A DNA stretch of 64,000 nucleotides from positions 2,046,001 through 2,110,000 of the forward strand of contig NZ_OY986431.1 of the NCBI RefSeq assembly GCF_963920485.1. Reading direction: 5' to 3'. This stretch comes from Cyanobium usitatum str. Tous (GTDB lineage Bacteria; Cyanobacteriota; Cyanobacteriia; PCC-6307; Cyanobiaceae). Within the stretch, counting starts at the first letter, position 1, and the number at the start of each line of letters is the position of its first letter. Made by a program: the position numbers and the translations under genes. The notes beneath the pieces are model-generated. The model did not search any database and was not told where the DNA came from. It worked only from the letters and a program-made list of their open reading frames with translations. This document shows positions 20,561-29,400 of this stretch, in pieces.

Positions 20561-22867
20561 ATGGGAATGCACAACCTGCTTAAGTCACGCACAGGCAGAC
20601 GTTGGCGCTGGCGCCGCTGCCTCCGGGATTTACGCCGTCAGCGGCCACCGCGCGGACTGGTTCCTGCCCTGCTGGGCACGACCTTAATTAGCAGTGGAGT
20701 AATCCTAAGCGCCGCCCTGAACAGCGAGCGCTTCAAGAATGATCTGCTTCGTCAGTTCGTCGAGGAAAAAATCAATCAGATTGCTCGCAATCTTGAGGCT
20801 GAAACCCTCGATTGGGCCGTCTGGAACGAGACCCACGATCATCTCCTAAATCGCAATCCCGACTACTACAAGGATCAATACAACCAGTACAGCTTTGCCC
20901 GCACACCGTTTGTGGTGTCCCTGAGCCGGCAAGGGAGCATTCACTCAAGCACCACCTGGGATTTCAAAACAAAGCAGCCTGTTCCACTTTCGTCTACCCA
21001 AGAAAAAGCGGTTCAGCAACAGATTCCCAGCAGAACGCCCCTGCAGGCGAGCACCTTCCTGGGGCGCTTCGAGGGGCGCCCCTTTCTGTTCTCAGCCCAG
21101 CCGGTGCGCTCCACCGACAGCAGCGCACCCCCGGCCGGCCGGCTGCTGTTCGTGCGCCCCCTTGACACCAATGATGTGTCCTTCAAGGACAGCGCCACCC
21201 TGAACCGGGCCCTAGGCGTGACCCGGGAGTTCTACGGCAAGCCCCCAGGCCGACAGCTAAATCCCCTGGCTCCGCTATACGTCACCGTGCCCCTACAGCG
21301 CTGGCAGGCCACCACGCCGATGCAGCTGGTGATCGAACGCCAGCCACGGGAACGCCTCCAGGCCCTGCGCACCATCGCCGGCCTGATCCTGATCGCCACC
21401 GTGCTGCTGGTGCTGGTGATGCTGCGCACCTATGCCCAAGGCCGACGCTTCCGGCTTCTCGAACTGCGCAATCAACGCACCCGCCTGCAGACCAGCCGCG
21501 ATCTGAAAAAGCGCCGCAACCACGACGAGCTCACCGGACTGCTCAGTGAATCCGGACTGCTGCAGGCCACGGTCAGCCAAGCCAGCAGATTCACCGGGTT
21601 CACGCAGGCGATCGCCCATATCAATCTCGACCATTTCTCCCTGATCACCAACGGACTCGGCAAAAGCCAGGGGGATCAGGTGCTCCTCACCTTTGCCAGC
21701 CGCCTGAAGGAAACCATCCATCCCAGCGGGGCCATCTCCCGGATCGGCGGCGACAAATTCGCCTGCAGCCTCATCGGCACCAGCGTCTCGGCGCTGCGCA
21801 CGGAAGTGTCGAGCCTCAGCCAGCACCTCAACGACCTCAAGATCGATATCAACGGCCAACCCCTCAACATCACCGTCAGCATCGGCGCCTCGTTGATCGA
21901 AGACTCCAACCATGCCCGGGCCATGCATGAAGCGAGCGTGGCCTGCTCCGTGGTCAAGGTGGAAGGGGGCCACGGCTATCAGTTCTATGGCGATGCCAAA
22001 GGAAGCACCAGCAGCTATCTGGCGATCCAGCAGGCCAACCAGGAACTGATCACAGCCATCCATGACAGGAGACTGGCGCTACACGCCCAACATGCCTGGC
22101 AACTCAATCAGGGCTCAGAACTGTCAGCCACCTATGTGGAACTGCTCTGCCGAATTCAGCACCCGGACACCGGCAAACCCTACTGGCGTGAAAATATCAT
22201 CGATGCAGCACAGTTCTGTGGCAGCCTCCCGCTCTTCGATCAGACGATCATCGAGCTGGCCTGCAGCAATCTCAGCAACTTGAAGCAGCAGGGTGTTGGA
22301 CCGGGCGCCCATTCCCAGATCGTCTATGCCATCAACATCACACCAGACACGCTGATCTCACCCTCCTTCGTGCAGTCGCTGGACCAGCTGGTCGACAGCC
22401 ATGACCTCGACCCCAGCATGATCTGCCTAGAGATCACAGAACAGGCAGCATTGCGCAACCCGGGCGAAGCAGTTGTAGCGATGAAAAAATTGCGCCAACT
22501 TGGATTCCGGCTGGCCCTGGATGATTTCGGCACGGGCATGACATCCCTGGGCTATCTGCGCGACCTCCCCCTCGACTACGTGAAGATCGACAAGAGTTTC
22601 ATCCGCAAGTCCTCCCAGGACAAAGCCAGCAACCTTGTTGTGCAGTTCGTGGTGGAACTCAGCAAGGAGATTGGTTTCCAGACCATCGCCGAAGGCGTGG
22701 AGGACATGGAGCAACTTCTGGAACTCCAGGCGGCGGGAATCTCGATTGCCCAGGGCTACCTGATCACCCGGCCCAGGCCATTTCTGTGCAAGCCCCAGGA
22801 GTGGATCTTCGCCCAGTCCGGGGCGCAGATCCTGACCGATCATCGCGAACCTACCTCGGTGGTCTGA
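20561..22867 (+). CDS. CHASE4-GGDEF-EAL membrane protein, probable c-di-GMP phosphodiesterase
   Basis: A 768-residue cyclic-di-GMP protein. Membrane helices near 34-52 and 269-287 flank a periplasmic CHASE4-like sensor (LDWAVWNETHDHLL). A GGDEF domain follows, but its signature reads RIGGDKF (near 393), with Lys replacing the catalytic-site Glu; cyclase activity is probably lost. The EAL domain keeps VELL (near 525), NITPD, LEITEQ, DDFGTG (near 652), the Lys of DYVKIDKSFI, AEGVED (near 709) and QGYLITRP, so hydrolysis of c-di-GMP is likely. It lies 5 nt before the SET gene and likely shares its promoter. Confidence 0.93.
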   Translation: MGMHNLLKSRTGRRWRWRRCLRDLRRQRPPRGLVPALLGTTLISSGVILSAALNSERFKNDLLRQFVEEKINQIARNLEAETLDWAVWNETHDHLLNRNPDYYKDQYNQYSFARTPFVVSLSRQGSIHSSTTWDFKTKQPVPLSSTQEKAVQQQIPSRTPLQASTFLGRFEGRPFLFSAQPVRSTDSSAPPAGRLLFVRPLDTNDVSFKDSATLNRALGVTREFYGKPPGRQLNPLAPLYVTVPLQRWQATTPMQLVIERQPRERLQALRTIAGLILIATVLLVLVMLRTYAQGRRFRLLELRNQRTRLQTSRDLKKRRNHDELTGLLSESGLLQATVSQASRFTGFTQAIAHINLDHFSLITNGLGKSQGDQVLLTFASRLKETIHPSGAISRIGGDKFACSLIGTSVSALRTEVSSLSQHLNDLKIDINGQPLNITVSIGASLIEDSNHARAMHEASVACSVVKVEGGHGYQFYGDAKGSTSSYLAIQQANQELITAIHDRRLALHAQHAWQLNQGSELSATYVELLCRIQHPDTGKPYWRENIIDAAQFCGSLPLFDQTIIELACSNLSNLKQQGVGPGAHSQIVYAINITPDTLISPSFVQSLDQLVDSHDLDPSMICLEITEQAALRNPGEAVVAMKKLRQLGFRLALDDFGTGMTSLGYLRDLPLDYVKIDKSFIRKSSQDKASNLVVQFVVELSKEIGFQTIAEGVEDMEQLLELQAAGISIAQGYLITRPRPFLCKPQEWIFAQSGAQILTDHREPTSVV

Positions 22868-22872
22868 ACCAG

Positions 22873-23385
22873 ATGGCGGCGGAGTGGATACCCCCCCATC
22901 CCGCCCAGCCACAGGTGATCGTGCGACCGTGTGACCTCGGCTTTGGCCTGTTCGCCGGGCGCCCCTTCGCCGCGGAGGAACACATTCTGGTCTTCACAGG
23001 ACCGGAGCTCAGTTTCGAGTCGATGGTCGCCCGAGGGGAAGCCGAGGCCAATGCCCTCCAAATCGACGACTGCCTCTATCTCGACATCGGAGCCCCTGGG
23101 GTCTACGCCAACCACTCCTGCTGCCCCAACGCGGGCATCCGCCAGGACCGTCAGCTAGTTGCGCTGCGGCCTATCCAGGCCGGGGAGGAGATCCGCTACG
23201 ACTACTCCACCACGATGTGGGAGGACCACTGGACCATGGACTGCCGCTGCGGCCAGGTGAACTGCCGTCGGCTGATTGCCGACTTTCATACCCTGCCGCC
23301 CCTGCTGCAGCGCCGCTACCTGCACCTGCAGGTGGTGCAGACCTTCATTGTCAGACGCCTACGGCGGCAGGTCAGGCCCCATTGA
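22873..23385 (+). CDS. SET-domain protein (putative lysine methyltransferase)
   Basis: A 170-residue stand-alone SET-domain protein. It has the opening GFGLFAGRPFAAEEHILVFTG, the SAM/lysine-site VYANHSCCPNAGI (near 78-90), the catalytic-core GEEIRYDYST (near 108-117) and a post-SET cysteine cluster CRCGQVNCR, which in eukaryotic enzymes binds zinc. Bacterial SET proteins are scattered and their substrates are mostly unknown. ATG 22873, 5 nt after the GGDEF-EAL stop; its end overlaps glmM by 14 nt tail to tail. Confidence 0.88.
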   Translation: MAAEWIPPHPAQPQVIVRPCDLGFGLFAGRPFAAEEHILVFTGPELSFESMVARGEAEANALQIDDCLYLDIGAPGVYANHSCCPNAGIRQDRQLVALRPIQAGEEIRYDYSTTMWEDHWTMDCRCGQVNCRRLIADFHTLPPLLQRRYLHLQVVQTFIVRRLRRQVRPH

Positions 23386-24778
23386 GGTGCTGCTCCGCTG
23401 CGGCGGCCAGCTGGCTTGACCAGTGGTCCACCAGCTGCTGATCGGCGGCCTCAACCATCACCCGCAGCAGCGGTTCGGTGCCGCTAGCGCGCACCAGCAC
23501 CCGGCCCTGTCCCTCCATCGCAATCTCCGCCTGCTCCACGGCGAGCCGTAGCGGCTCGCAGGAGTGCCACTGCTGGCGCCGTTGCCGGTCTGGCACCGTC
23601 ACATTCACCAGGGTCTGGGGGTAGGGCTTGAAACTGCTATCCATCCAGTCGGCCAGTGATTGGCCACTGCGGTGCAACAACGTGGCCACCTGCAAAGCGG
23701 TGAGCAGCCCATCGCCGCTCATGCCATGGCGGGCCGACAAAATATGGCCCGACTGCTCGCCACCGAGGCCAGAGCCCAACTGCTCCATCGCCTGGTGGAC
23801 GTATTGATCACCAACGGCGGTGCGCTCGAGCACCCCTCCCTTGGCCTGCCAGGCACGCTCAAAGCCGAGGTTGGACATCACCGTGGCGACGATGCGATTG
23901 GCCGGTAACTGGCCCGCATCAAGCAGAGACGATCCCCACAGATAAAGGATCTGGTCGCCGTCGACCACCCGGCCCCGGCCATCCACCGCCAGCATCCGAT
24001 CTGCATCGCCATCGAAACCAAAACCCATGCTGGCTCCGCTCTCCAGCACCGCGCGCCTGAGAGGCTCGAGGTGGGTGCTGCCGCAATCCACGTTGATGCG
24101 CGTTCCATCCGGCTTGCCGTGCAACACGGTGAGTTCTGCGCCTAAGGCCCGAAACACCGCCTCGCCACAGGCAGCAGCCGAGCCCCAACAGAGGTCCAGC
24201 ACAATCTTGCAACCTTCCAGGCGCCGACCCATGACGCTCGCCACCAAGGACCGCTGGTAGTCGGCCAGTAAATCGGGGCGGTCCTGCACCACTCCTGTGC
24301 CCAAGAAGCCGCCGGAAGCACCTATTGCCGGGCCAGCCCCAACCCCCTGCAGCCCAGCCTCGATCGCCTGCTGCTGGCCGCGGCTCAGCTTGGCGCCGGA
24401 GGCGCCAAACACCTTGATGCCGTTGTCTTCAGGGGGGTTGTGGCTGGCGGACACCATCAGACCTCCAGCCGCGCCAAGACGGCGAATGGCGCCAGGAATC
24501 GCTGGCGTAGGGCATAGACCCAGGGTCCATACCTGCCTACCTGCAGCCGTGAGCCCGGCGGTGAGCGCCGCCACCAGCATCGGGCCACTGCTGCGGGAAT
24601 CCATGCCGATCAGCACCGGCGCCCCCTGGGGCAACACCTGGCCGCACCAGAAGCCAACCTGCAAAGCCAAAGCCGGGCTCACCTGGGTTCCCACCCGGCC
24701 ACGGATGCCATCGGTTCCGAAACCGGCCACACCACCCCGCAGGGGCAAGCCAACGGGATGGGGAGCCAGATCGGCCAT
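23372..24778 (-). CDS. glmM: phosphoglucosamine mutase
   Basis: Interconverts glucosamine-6-phosphate and glucosamine-1-phosphate on the way to UDP-GlcNAc for peptidoglycan and envelope polysaccharide. The 468-residue protein has FGTDGIRGRVG (near 21-31), the phosphoserine loop MVSASHNPPEDNGIKVFG (near 107-124), the metal loop GFDGDADRML (near 256-265), the sugar loop GGEQSGH and the phosphate-binding RASGTEPLLRVMVE near the C-terminus. Confidence 0.95.
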   Translation of the reverse strand: MADLAPHPVGLPLRGGVAGFGTDGIRGRVGTQVSPALALQVGFWCGQVLPQGAPVLIGMDSRSSGPMLVAALTAGLTAAGRQVWTLGLCPTPAIPGAIRRLGAAGGLMVSASHNPPEDNGIKVFGASGAKLSRGQQQAIEAGLQGVGAGPAIGASGGFLGTGVVQDRPDLLADYQRSLVASVMGRRLEGCKIVLDLCWGSAAACGEAVFRALGAELTVLHGKPDGTRINVDCGSTHLEPLRRAVLESGASMGFGFDGDADRMLAVDGRGRVVDGDQILYLWGSSLLDAGQLPANRIVATVMSNLGFERAWQAKGGVLERTAVGDQYVHQAMEQLGSGLGGEQSGHILSARHGMSGDGLLTALQVATLLHRSGQSLADWMDSSFKPYPQTLVNVTVPDRQRRQQWHSCEPLRLAVEQAEIAMEGQGRVLVRASGTEPLLRVMVEAADQQLVDHWSSQLAAAAEQHLNGA

Positions 24779-24874
24779 GGGCAGCGGCAGATGCCTAGGT
24801 GGTACTCAGGTTACGTGGGCTGCTGCAAAGCGCTCGCCATGGCTGGCCTGGGCCATGTAGGGGCCGAAGCCCCT

Positions 24875-25090
24875 TCAGCGCCAGCGGCGGGGCCACCAGA
24901 TCCAGAGCACCAGTTCGCCAATCGTCCAGAGCAGTAGCCCACCCACCACCCAGCCGGGCAACCAGCTCAATGGCCAAAAAGGGCGCAGCAGCAGCACCAG
25001 GCCCGATACCGCCAACACCCGCAGGGCCCGCAACCGCTGCTCAGCTCCAGGCAAGGTGGAGAGATAGGGGGGTAGGGAGGGCAGGCGCAC
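24875..25090 (-). CDS. small hypothetical membrane protein
   Basis: A 71-residue protein with two hydrophobic segments (LRVLAVSGLVLLLRPFWPL and GWVVGGLLLWTIGELVLWIWW) and an Arg-rich end. I do not recognise it. It sits between glmM and the lytic transglycosylase, divergent from the latter by about 50 nt. The composition fits a real membrane gene, but there is no independent support. Confidence 0.52.
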   Translation of the reverse strand: MRLPSLPPYLSTLPGAEQRLRALRVLAVSGLVLLLRPFWPLSWLPGWVVGGLLLWTIGELVLWIWWPRRWR

Positions 25091-25139
25091 CAGCTAAGCG
25101 GGATTCACACCTCCCCAGAATGGCGAAGCCGCGCCGCTA

Positions 25140-27140
25140 TTGCCCTTGGCTCGCCTCCCCCTGCTGCTGGCCATCACCTGCTTGGGCAGCGGCGCCGCCT
25201 TAGGGGGCGGCAGGGCACTGCTGACCCTGATTCCCGCGCCAGACCCCAACACACCCACCCCAACCCTGGAGCGCCTGCGGCGGTTCTCGCCCGATCCGGA
25301 GCGGCGGCGCGAGGCCAGCTTGCTGCTGCAGCCGCGCCAGGCAAAAGGCGACTTAGCCGGCGAGCGCCGGTTGCTGCGCGGCCAGGGCTGGGGTGGCGAT
25401 GAGCTAGCAGCCCTGGTGCTTAAACGCGATGCCCTGGCCGCCGAAGCCCTGGGTGATCAGGCAGCCGCCCAGCAACGCTGGCAGCAGCTGGTGCGGCGCT
25501 TCCCCGACACGCCCGCCGCGGCCGATGGGCTTTATGCCCTGGGCCGGCAGCAACCCCAGCTGCGGCAGAAACTACGCAGCCGCTTCGCCGCCCATCCCGC
25601 GGCCCTAGCGGCGGCCGTGGAGGCGGGCCCGAGCGACGCAGATCGCCTCCAGGCAGCCCTGCACCTGGCCCGGCACGGTGTGCGCTGGCCCGGTGCGGGG
25701 CCACGCTTGCGCCAGGCCTGCCAGAGCACGGCCGCAGCAGCCACCCCTAACCAGCGGGACCAATTGGCAAGGGGCCTGGCCCAGCTAGGCGACTCGGCCG
25801 CCGCCCTGAGCTGCCTCAAGGGCACTCCGCCCAGCCCAGAAACCCAGCTAGCCATCGGCCGAGCCCTGCTCAGTGGCGGCAGCGAGCAGCAGGCCCGGGC
25901 AGAAAGCCTGCTGCTGCAACTGGCCAAAGCCGCGCCGCGCTCCAGCCAGGCCAGCGAGGCCGCGGCCCTGCTGAGCGACCAGCCCGGGCCCAGGGCTCTC
26001 CAGGCCCTGAACGGGCTGCCCTCTGCTCTGCAAGACACGGCCCCGGTGCGGGCGCGGCGGGCGATGGAGAGTGGCGACATCGGCGCGACGCTGGCGGTGC
26101 TGCAGCGCTGGCCCAACGATCCAGCCAGCTGGGAACTGCAGTGGCAGCAAGCCCGTCAGGCCCTGCTCAAGCGCCAATGGGCAACGGCCACAACGCTGCT
26201 GAGTGCCCCGATCGGTCGTGAATTGCCGGTGGGGCTGGTGGGACGCCAGCGCTTCTGGCTGGGTTTCAGCCAGAAGCAGCAAGGGGCCACCGCCAAAGCA
26301 GAACGCACCTGGAGTGATCTGACCAAACAGCATCCCGGCGGCTACTACGGCTGGCGGGCGGCGGTGCGCCTAGGCCGCGGCGATCTCAACCTCGATCCCC
26401 GCAGCAGCCCGGCCCTTGTGCAACCCCGATGGCACCCCCTAGGCAGCGGCGACTGGCAGATCGACCGGCTCTGGCGCCTGGGCCAACCCCTGGAAGCCTG
26501 GGAGCACTGGCGCACGGGGCGGAGCTCCCCCCCCGCCAGTCCCCAGGAGCTGCTTGCGGAAGGCCGGCTACGCCGGGCCGTGGGAGACCACTGGATGGGA
26601 CTCGGCCAACTCGAGCAAGCCAGCCTGCGCCTACCGCTGAATGCAAACTGCGCCCTGGTCCAACAGCTGGAGCGCGACCTGCAAACCGCCAGCTTCGTGG
26701 CGGAGCTCGAGCAGGCTGGCGCAACCGCCGGGGTGCCGGCAAACCTGCTGGCAGCCGTAGCCAAACAGGAATCGCGCTTCAGCCCGGGGGTGAGCTCCGG
26801 CGCCGGTGCCGTTGGCTTGTTGCAACTGATGCCTGCCACCGCCGCCGAACTAGCCGGCACGCCCCTGACAACCGATGCCCTCACCGACCCAGCCCGCAAT
26901 GCCCAGCTAGGCGCGCTCTACCTAAAGCAACTGCTGGGCCAGTGGCAGGGCAACCCCGTGCTGATGGCTGCCAGCTACAACGCCGGCCCCGGTGCCACCT
27001 CTGGCTGGGTGACGCCCCAACTGCAACAGGAACCGGAGCTATGGATAGAAGCAATCCCCTACCCGGAAACCCGGCTTTACGTCAAAAAAGTGCTTGGCAA
27101 CCTTTGGAGCTTCCAGCAGAGACCCCTAACTAGCTGCTAG
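25140..27140 (+). CDS. lytic transglycosylase, Slt-type
   Basis: A 666-residue periplasmic peptidoglycan-cleaving enzyme. A signal peptide (LPLLLAITCLGSGAALGGG) is followed by a long alpha-helical, TPR-like region rich in Ala/Leu/Gln (residues about 60-520). The C-terminal SLT catalytic domain has VAKQESRFSPGVSSG (catalytic Glu near 543), GAVGLLQLMPATA and MAASYNAGPGAT. It is the Slt70-like layout. Start TTG 25140; no in-frame ATG is near. The stop overlaps the minus-strand gene by 4 nt. Confidence 0.9.
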   Translation: MPLARLPLLLAITCLGSGAALGGGRALLTLIPAPDPNTPTPTLERLRRFSPDPERRREASLLLQPRQAKGDLAGERRLLRGQGWGGDELAALVLKRDALAAEALGDQAAAQQRWQQLVRRFPDTPAAADGLYALGRQQPQLRQKLRSRFAAHPAALAAAVEAGPSDADRLQAALHLARHGVRWPGAGPRLRQACQSTAAAATPNQRDQLARGLAQLGDSAAALSCLKGTPPSPETQLAIGRALLSGGSEQQARAESLLLQLAKAAPRSSQASEAAALLSDQPGPRALQALNGLPSALQDTAPVRARRAMESGDIGATLAVLQRWPNDPASWELQWQQARQALLKRQWATATTLLSAPIGRELPVGLVGRQRFWLGFSQKQQGATAKAERTWSDLTKQHPGGYYGWRAAVRLGRGDLNLDPRSSPALVQPRWHPLGSGDWQIDRLWRLGQPLEAWEHWRTGRSSPPASPQELLAEGRLRRAVGDHWMGLGQLEQASLRLPLNANCALVQQLERDLQTASFVAELEQAGATAGVPANLLAAVAKQESRFSPGVSSGAGAVGLLQLMPATAAELAGTPLTTDALTDPARNAQLGALYLKQLLGQWQGNPVLMAASYNAGPGATSGWVTPQLQQEPELWIEAIPYPETRLYVKKVLGNLWSFQQRPLTSC

Positions 27141-27610
27141 CCACCGCTGGCCAGCCAGCGGCCCACCCATGCCCCTGACAACACCAGCACCCCCAGCACC
27201 CCTGCCAGCAGCACCGGCGGGGGTGCCACCCGAATCCGGGCAAGATCGAGGCGTGCCAACAACACGGTGGTGCCCAGGATCAGCACATTGGTAAGCACTT
27301 TGAGGTGGAGCAGATAGAGGCCCCCCACCGTGACGATCAACAGGCTGATCACCAGGCTCATCACCCGACTGGCGGCCATCAAATTGGAAATCCGCTGCAG
27401 CAGCAGGTCGGGCATGGTGCACACCACCACCACCAGCAAGGCGTGGAGACAGTCAAGTGACCAGAACAAGCTGGATAGCTGCCCCATCCCCGACGCTGCC
27501 GCACCCTCGAGCGGCTGGCTCCACTGCAGCCCCTCGTAAACGGATATCACCACCAGCACCAGCAGCATCGGCGCCCGCAAGGGCAGCAACAGCAGACGCA
27601 ACATCGCCAT
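27137..27610 (-). CDS. hypothetical membrane protein
   Basis: A 157-residue protein with about four membrane helices (LRAPMLLVLVVISVYEGLQW, LDCLHALLVVVVCTMPDLLL, SLVISLLIVTVGGLYLLHL, LAGVLGVLVLSGAWVG). I do not recognise the family. Its ATG overlaps the stop of the NIL-ferredoxin gene (TGATG), so the two are coupled and might work together, for instance as a membrane partner of the ferredoxin (inference). Confidence 0.65.
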   Translation of the reverse strand: MAMLRLLLLPLRAPMLLVLVVISVYEGLQWSQPLEGAAASGMGQLSSLFWSLDCLHALLVVVVCTMPDLLLQRISNLMAASRVMSLVISLLIVTVGGLYLLHLKVLTNVLILGTTVLLARLDLARIRVAPPPVLLAGVLGVLVLSGAWVGRWLASGG

Positions 27611-28023
27611 CACGGGGGAGCCAGCACCAGGGAAATCGCATCCAGAGGGCAACTCGGAATGCACTGTTCGCACACCAAGCAGCGTTGCGCATCGAATTGC
27701 AGCTGCCAAGCCGGCTGGCTCAAGCTGAGGGCACCGCTGGGGCAAACGCTCGAGCAGATGCCGCAGTCGACACAGAGACTGCTGTCTACGGCTATCTGAC
27801 CAGGCGCCCGGTTGATGCCAAGCCCCTGACTTTCTAGCCAGGCCTCCGCCGCCGTCAGTTCGTCTATGTCACCGGAGAGCTCCACCACCATGGTGCCGCT
27901 CTGGTTGGGGGAAATCTGGGCCCGCAGGATCTTGGCGGCGATATCGAAATCCACCGCCAGCCGATAGGTGATCGGCTGATGCACCGCTTCGCGGGGAAAG
28001 TGCAGGGTGAGGCGCCGTTTCAC
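27610..28023 (-). CDS. NIL-domain 4Fe-4S ferredoxin-like protein
   Basis: A 137-residue protein with an N-terminal NIL domain (VKRRLTLHFPREAVHQPITY, IIxAQISPNQSG-type strand, VVELSG) and a C-terminal 2x[4Fe-4S] ferredoxin domain: CVDCGICSSVCPSGAL and CLVCEQCIPSCPLDAI, eight Cys in all. NIL domains occur next to methionine transporters and in ferredoxins tied to sulfur metabolism. GTG 28023 is chosen because cyanobacterial relatives begin at this KRRxTLxFP point; an ATG at 28095 would overlap txlA. Confidence 0.85.
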   Translation of the reverse strand: MKRRLTLHFPREAVHQPITYRLAVDFDIAAKILRAQISPNQSGTMVVELSGDIDELTAAEAWLESQGLGINRAPGQIAVDSSLCVDCGICSSVCPSGALSLSQPAWQLQFDAQRCLVCEQCIPSCPLDAISLVLAPP

Positions 28024-28093
28024 GAGGATCCGGTTCGCGAGAACAGCACGCTTACCTCCGCAAAACGCTAGCAAGCACTGGCAAAGTGCAGTC

Positions 28094-28666
28094 ATGACCA
28101 ACTCCACCCCGAATTCCGGCCTGGGGCCAAGCGAAAGGCTGCTGCTAGTCGTGCTGGCGGCCCTACTGGCAGCGGGCCTGCTGTGGTTCCGGGGCGGCCT
28201 GAATCCGGAGGCTCCCCTGGAGCGCTTGGCGCGCCAATCCCTGGATCTACCCGTGGCCTTGCGCAATGGCAAGCCAACGCTTGTGGAGTTCTACGCCGAC
28301 TGGTGCGACGCCTGCCGCACCATGGCTCCGGCGATGGAAACGATCGAAGCCCAACACCGCGGCCAGCTCGATGTGGTGCTGCTCAACGTTGACAATCCGC
28401 GCTGGCAGCCGGAGCTGGAGCGCTACGAGGTCAACGGCATTCCCCAACTTGAGCTGTTCAATGCTGCCGGTGAAGCGGTGGGCCGCTCGATTGGCGCTCG
28501 CAGCCTGAGCGAATTGCGCGCCCTCAGCAGCGCCCTGATCGCCGGCGAACCCCTGCCACCCCTAGCCGGAGTGGGTGCCGTCAGCAACCTCAGCCAAGCC
28601 GCTGGCGAAGTTGCGGCAGCGGAGCCAGGTACTGCCACGATGGCCGGACCCCGCAGCCACGGTTGA
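28094..28666 (+). CDS. txlA: thioredoxin-like membrane protein TxlA/HCF164-type
   Basis: A 190-residue thylakoid thioredoxin. One N-terminal membrane anchor (LLLVVLAALLAAGLLWF) is followed by a lumenal thioredoxin domain with the active site FYADWCDACRTMAP (CxxC) and cis-proline loop NGIPQLELF. The plant relative HCF164 reduces apocytochromes for cytochrome b6f assembly. The tail is Ala/Pro-rich. ATG 28094; it is divergent from the NIL-ferredoxin gene and 8 nt before thyX. Confidence 0.88.
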   Translation: MTNSTPNSGLGPSERLLLVVLAALLAAGLLWFRGGLNPEAPLERLARQSLDLPVALRNGKPTLVEFYADWCDACRTMAPAMETIEAQHRGQLDVVLLNVDNPRWQPELERYEVNGIPQLELFNAAGEAVGRSIGARSLSELRALSSALIAGEPLPPLAGVGAVSNLSQAAGEVAAAEPGTATMAGPRSHG

Positions 28667-28674
28667 CGCCTGCC

Positions 28675-29400
28675 ATGGATTCCCGTTTCCGCGTTGCCCT
28701 GATCGCCGCCACGCCCAACCCCCAGCAGTGCGTTTATGCGGGCATGCATCAGGACTACAGCGAGGGCTTTGTGGCGGCAGATCCCAGCAGCTGGCCCGAG
28801 GAGAGCAAGGCAGGGGAGGTCTGCATCAAACGACTTCTCGCCGGCGAGCGCGGTCACTACGGCCCCTTAGAACACGCCCAGATCGTGCTCAACGTTGGCT
28901 GGTTTCCCCACTCGGTGATGCAGCAGGCGCGTACCCACCGGGTGGGGGTGAGCTTTGACGTGCAATCGATGCGCTACACCGGCGATCGCATCTGCAAGGC
29001 CGCCAATGGTGAACTGGAACTGGAGGAGGTGTTCTATCTACGGCCCGTAGGTAGCTATAGCGACCGGCAAGGCAAAAAATACGCCTATAGCGAAGAGCAG
29101 CGCTGCATAGATTTAGAGCTCTGCAGTGCGGCGGCGGCTCGCTACCGCGACCTTTTGGCGGCTGGCTTCGCCGAGGAGCACGCCCGCGGCATCCTGCCCT
29201 TCGACTACCGCCAGCACTTCGTGGTGAGCTTCACCTTGCGGGCATTTCTGCACTTCCTTGACCTGCGGGCCAAGCTCGACGCCCAGCTCGAAATTCGCGA
29301 ACTTTGTGAATTGATGTGGCCCCACCTCCAGGCTTGGACCCCCCAATTTGCTGACTGGTATGAAAAGAGCCGCTTGCATAAGGCCAGGCTCGCCCCATAG
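28675..29400 (+). CDS. thyX: flavin-dependent thymidylate synthase
   Basis: Makes dTMP from dUMP using FAD and methylenetetrahydrofolate; it replaces ThyA. The 241-residue protein starts FRVALIAATPNPQQCVYAGM and has the ThyX signature RTHRVGVSFDVQSMRYTG (near 86-103), the QARTHR turn and RGILPFDYRQHF. ATG 28675 is preferred to TTG 28663, which overlaps the txlA stop. The stop codon lies inside the first copy of a 30-nt direct repeat. dcd, which makes dUTP, converges downstream. Confidence 0.95.
   Translation: MDSRFRVALIAATPNPQQCVYAGMHQDYSEGFVAADPSSWPEESKAGEVCIKRLLAGERGHYGPLEHAQIVLNVGWFPHSVMQQARTHRVGVSFDVQSMRYTGDRICKAANGELELEEVFYLRPVGSYSDRQGKKYAYSEEQRCIDLELCSAAAARYRDLLAAGFAEEHARGILPFDYRQHFVVSFTLRAFLHFLDLRAKLDAQLEIRELCELMWPHLQAWTPQFADWYEKSRLHKARLAP

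Noticed and set aside
28024-28095. Extension of the NIL-ferredoxin to ATG 28095, giving a shared CATG with txlA
   Set aside because: The added 24 residues (Cys/Leu-rich) do not fit the family; GTG 28023 begins exactly at the conserved KRRxTLxFP start.
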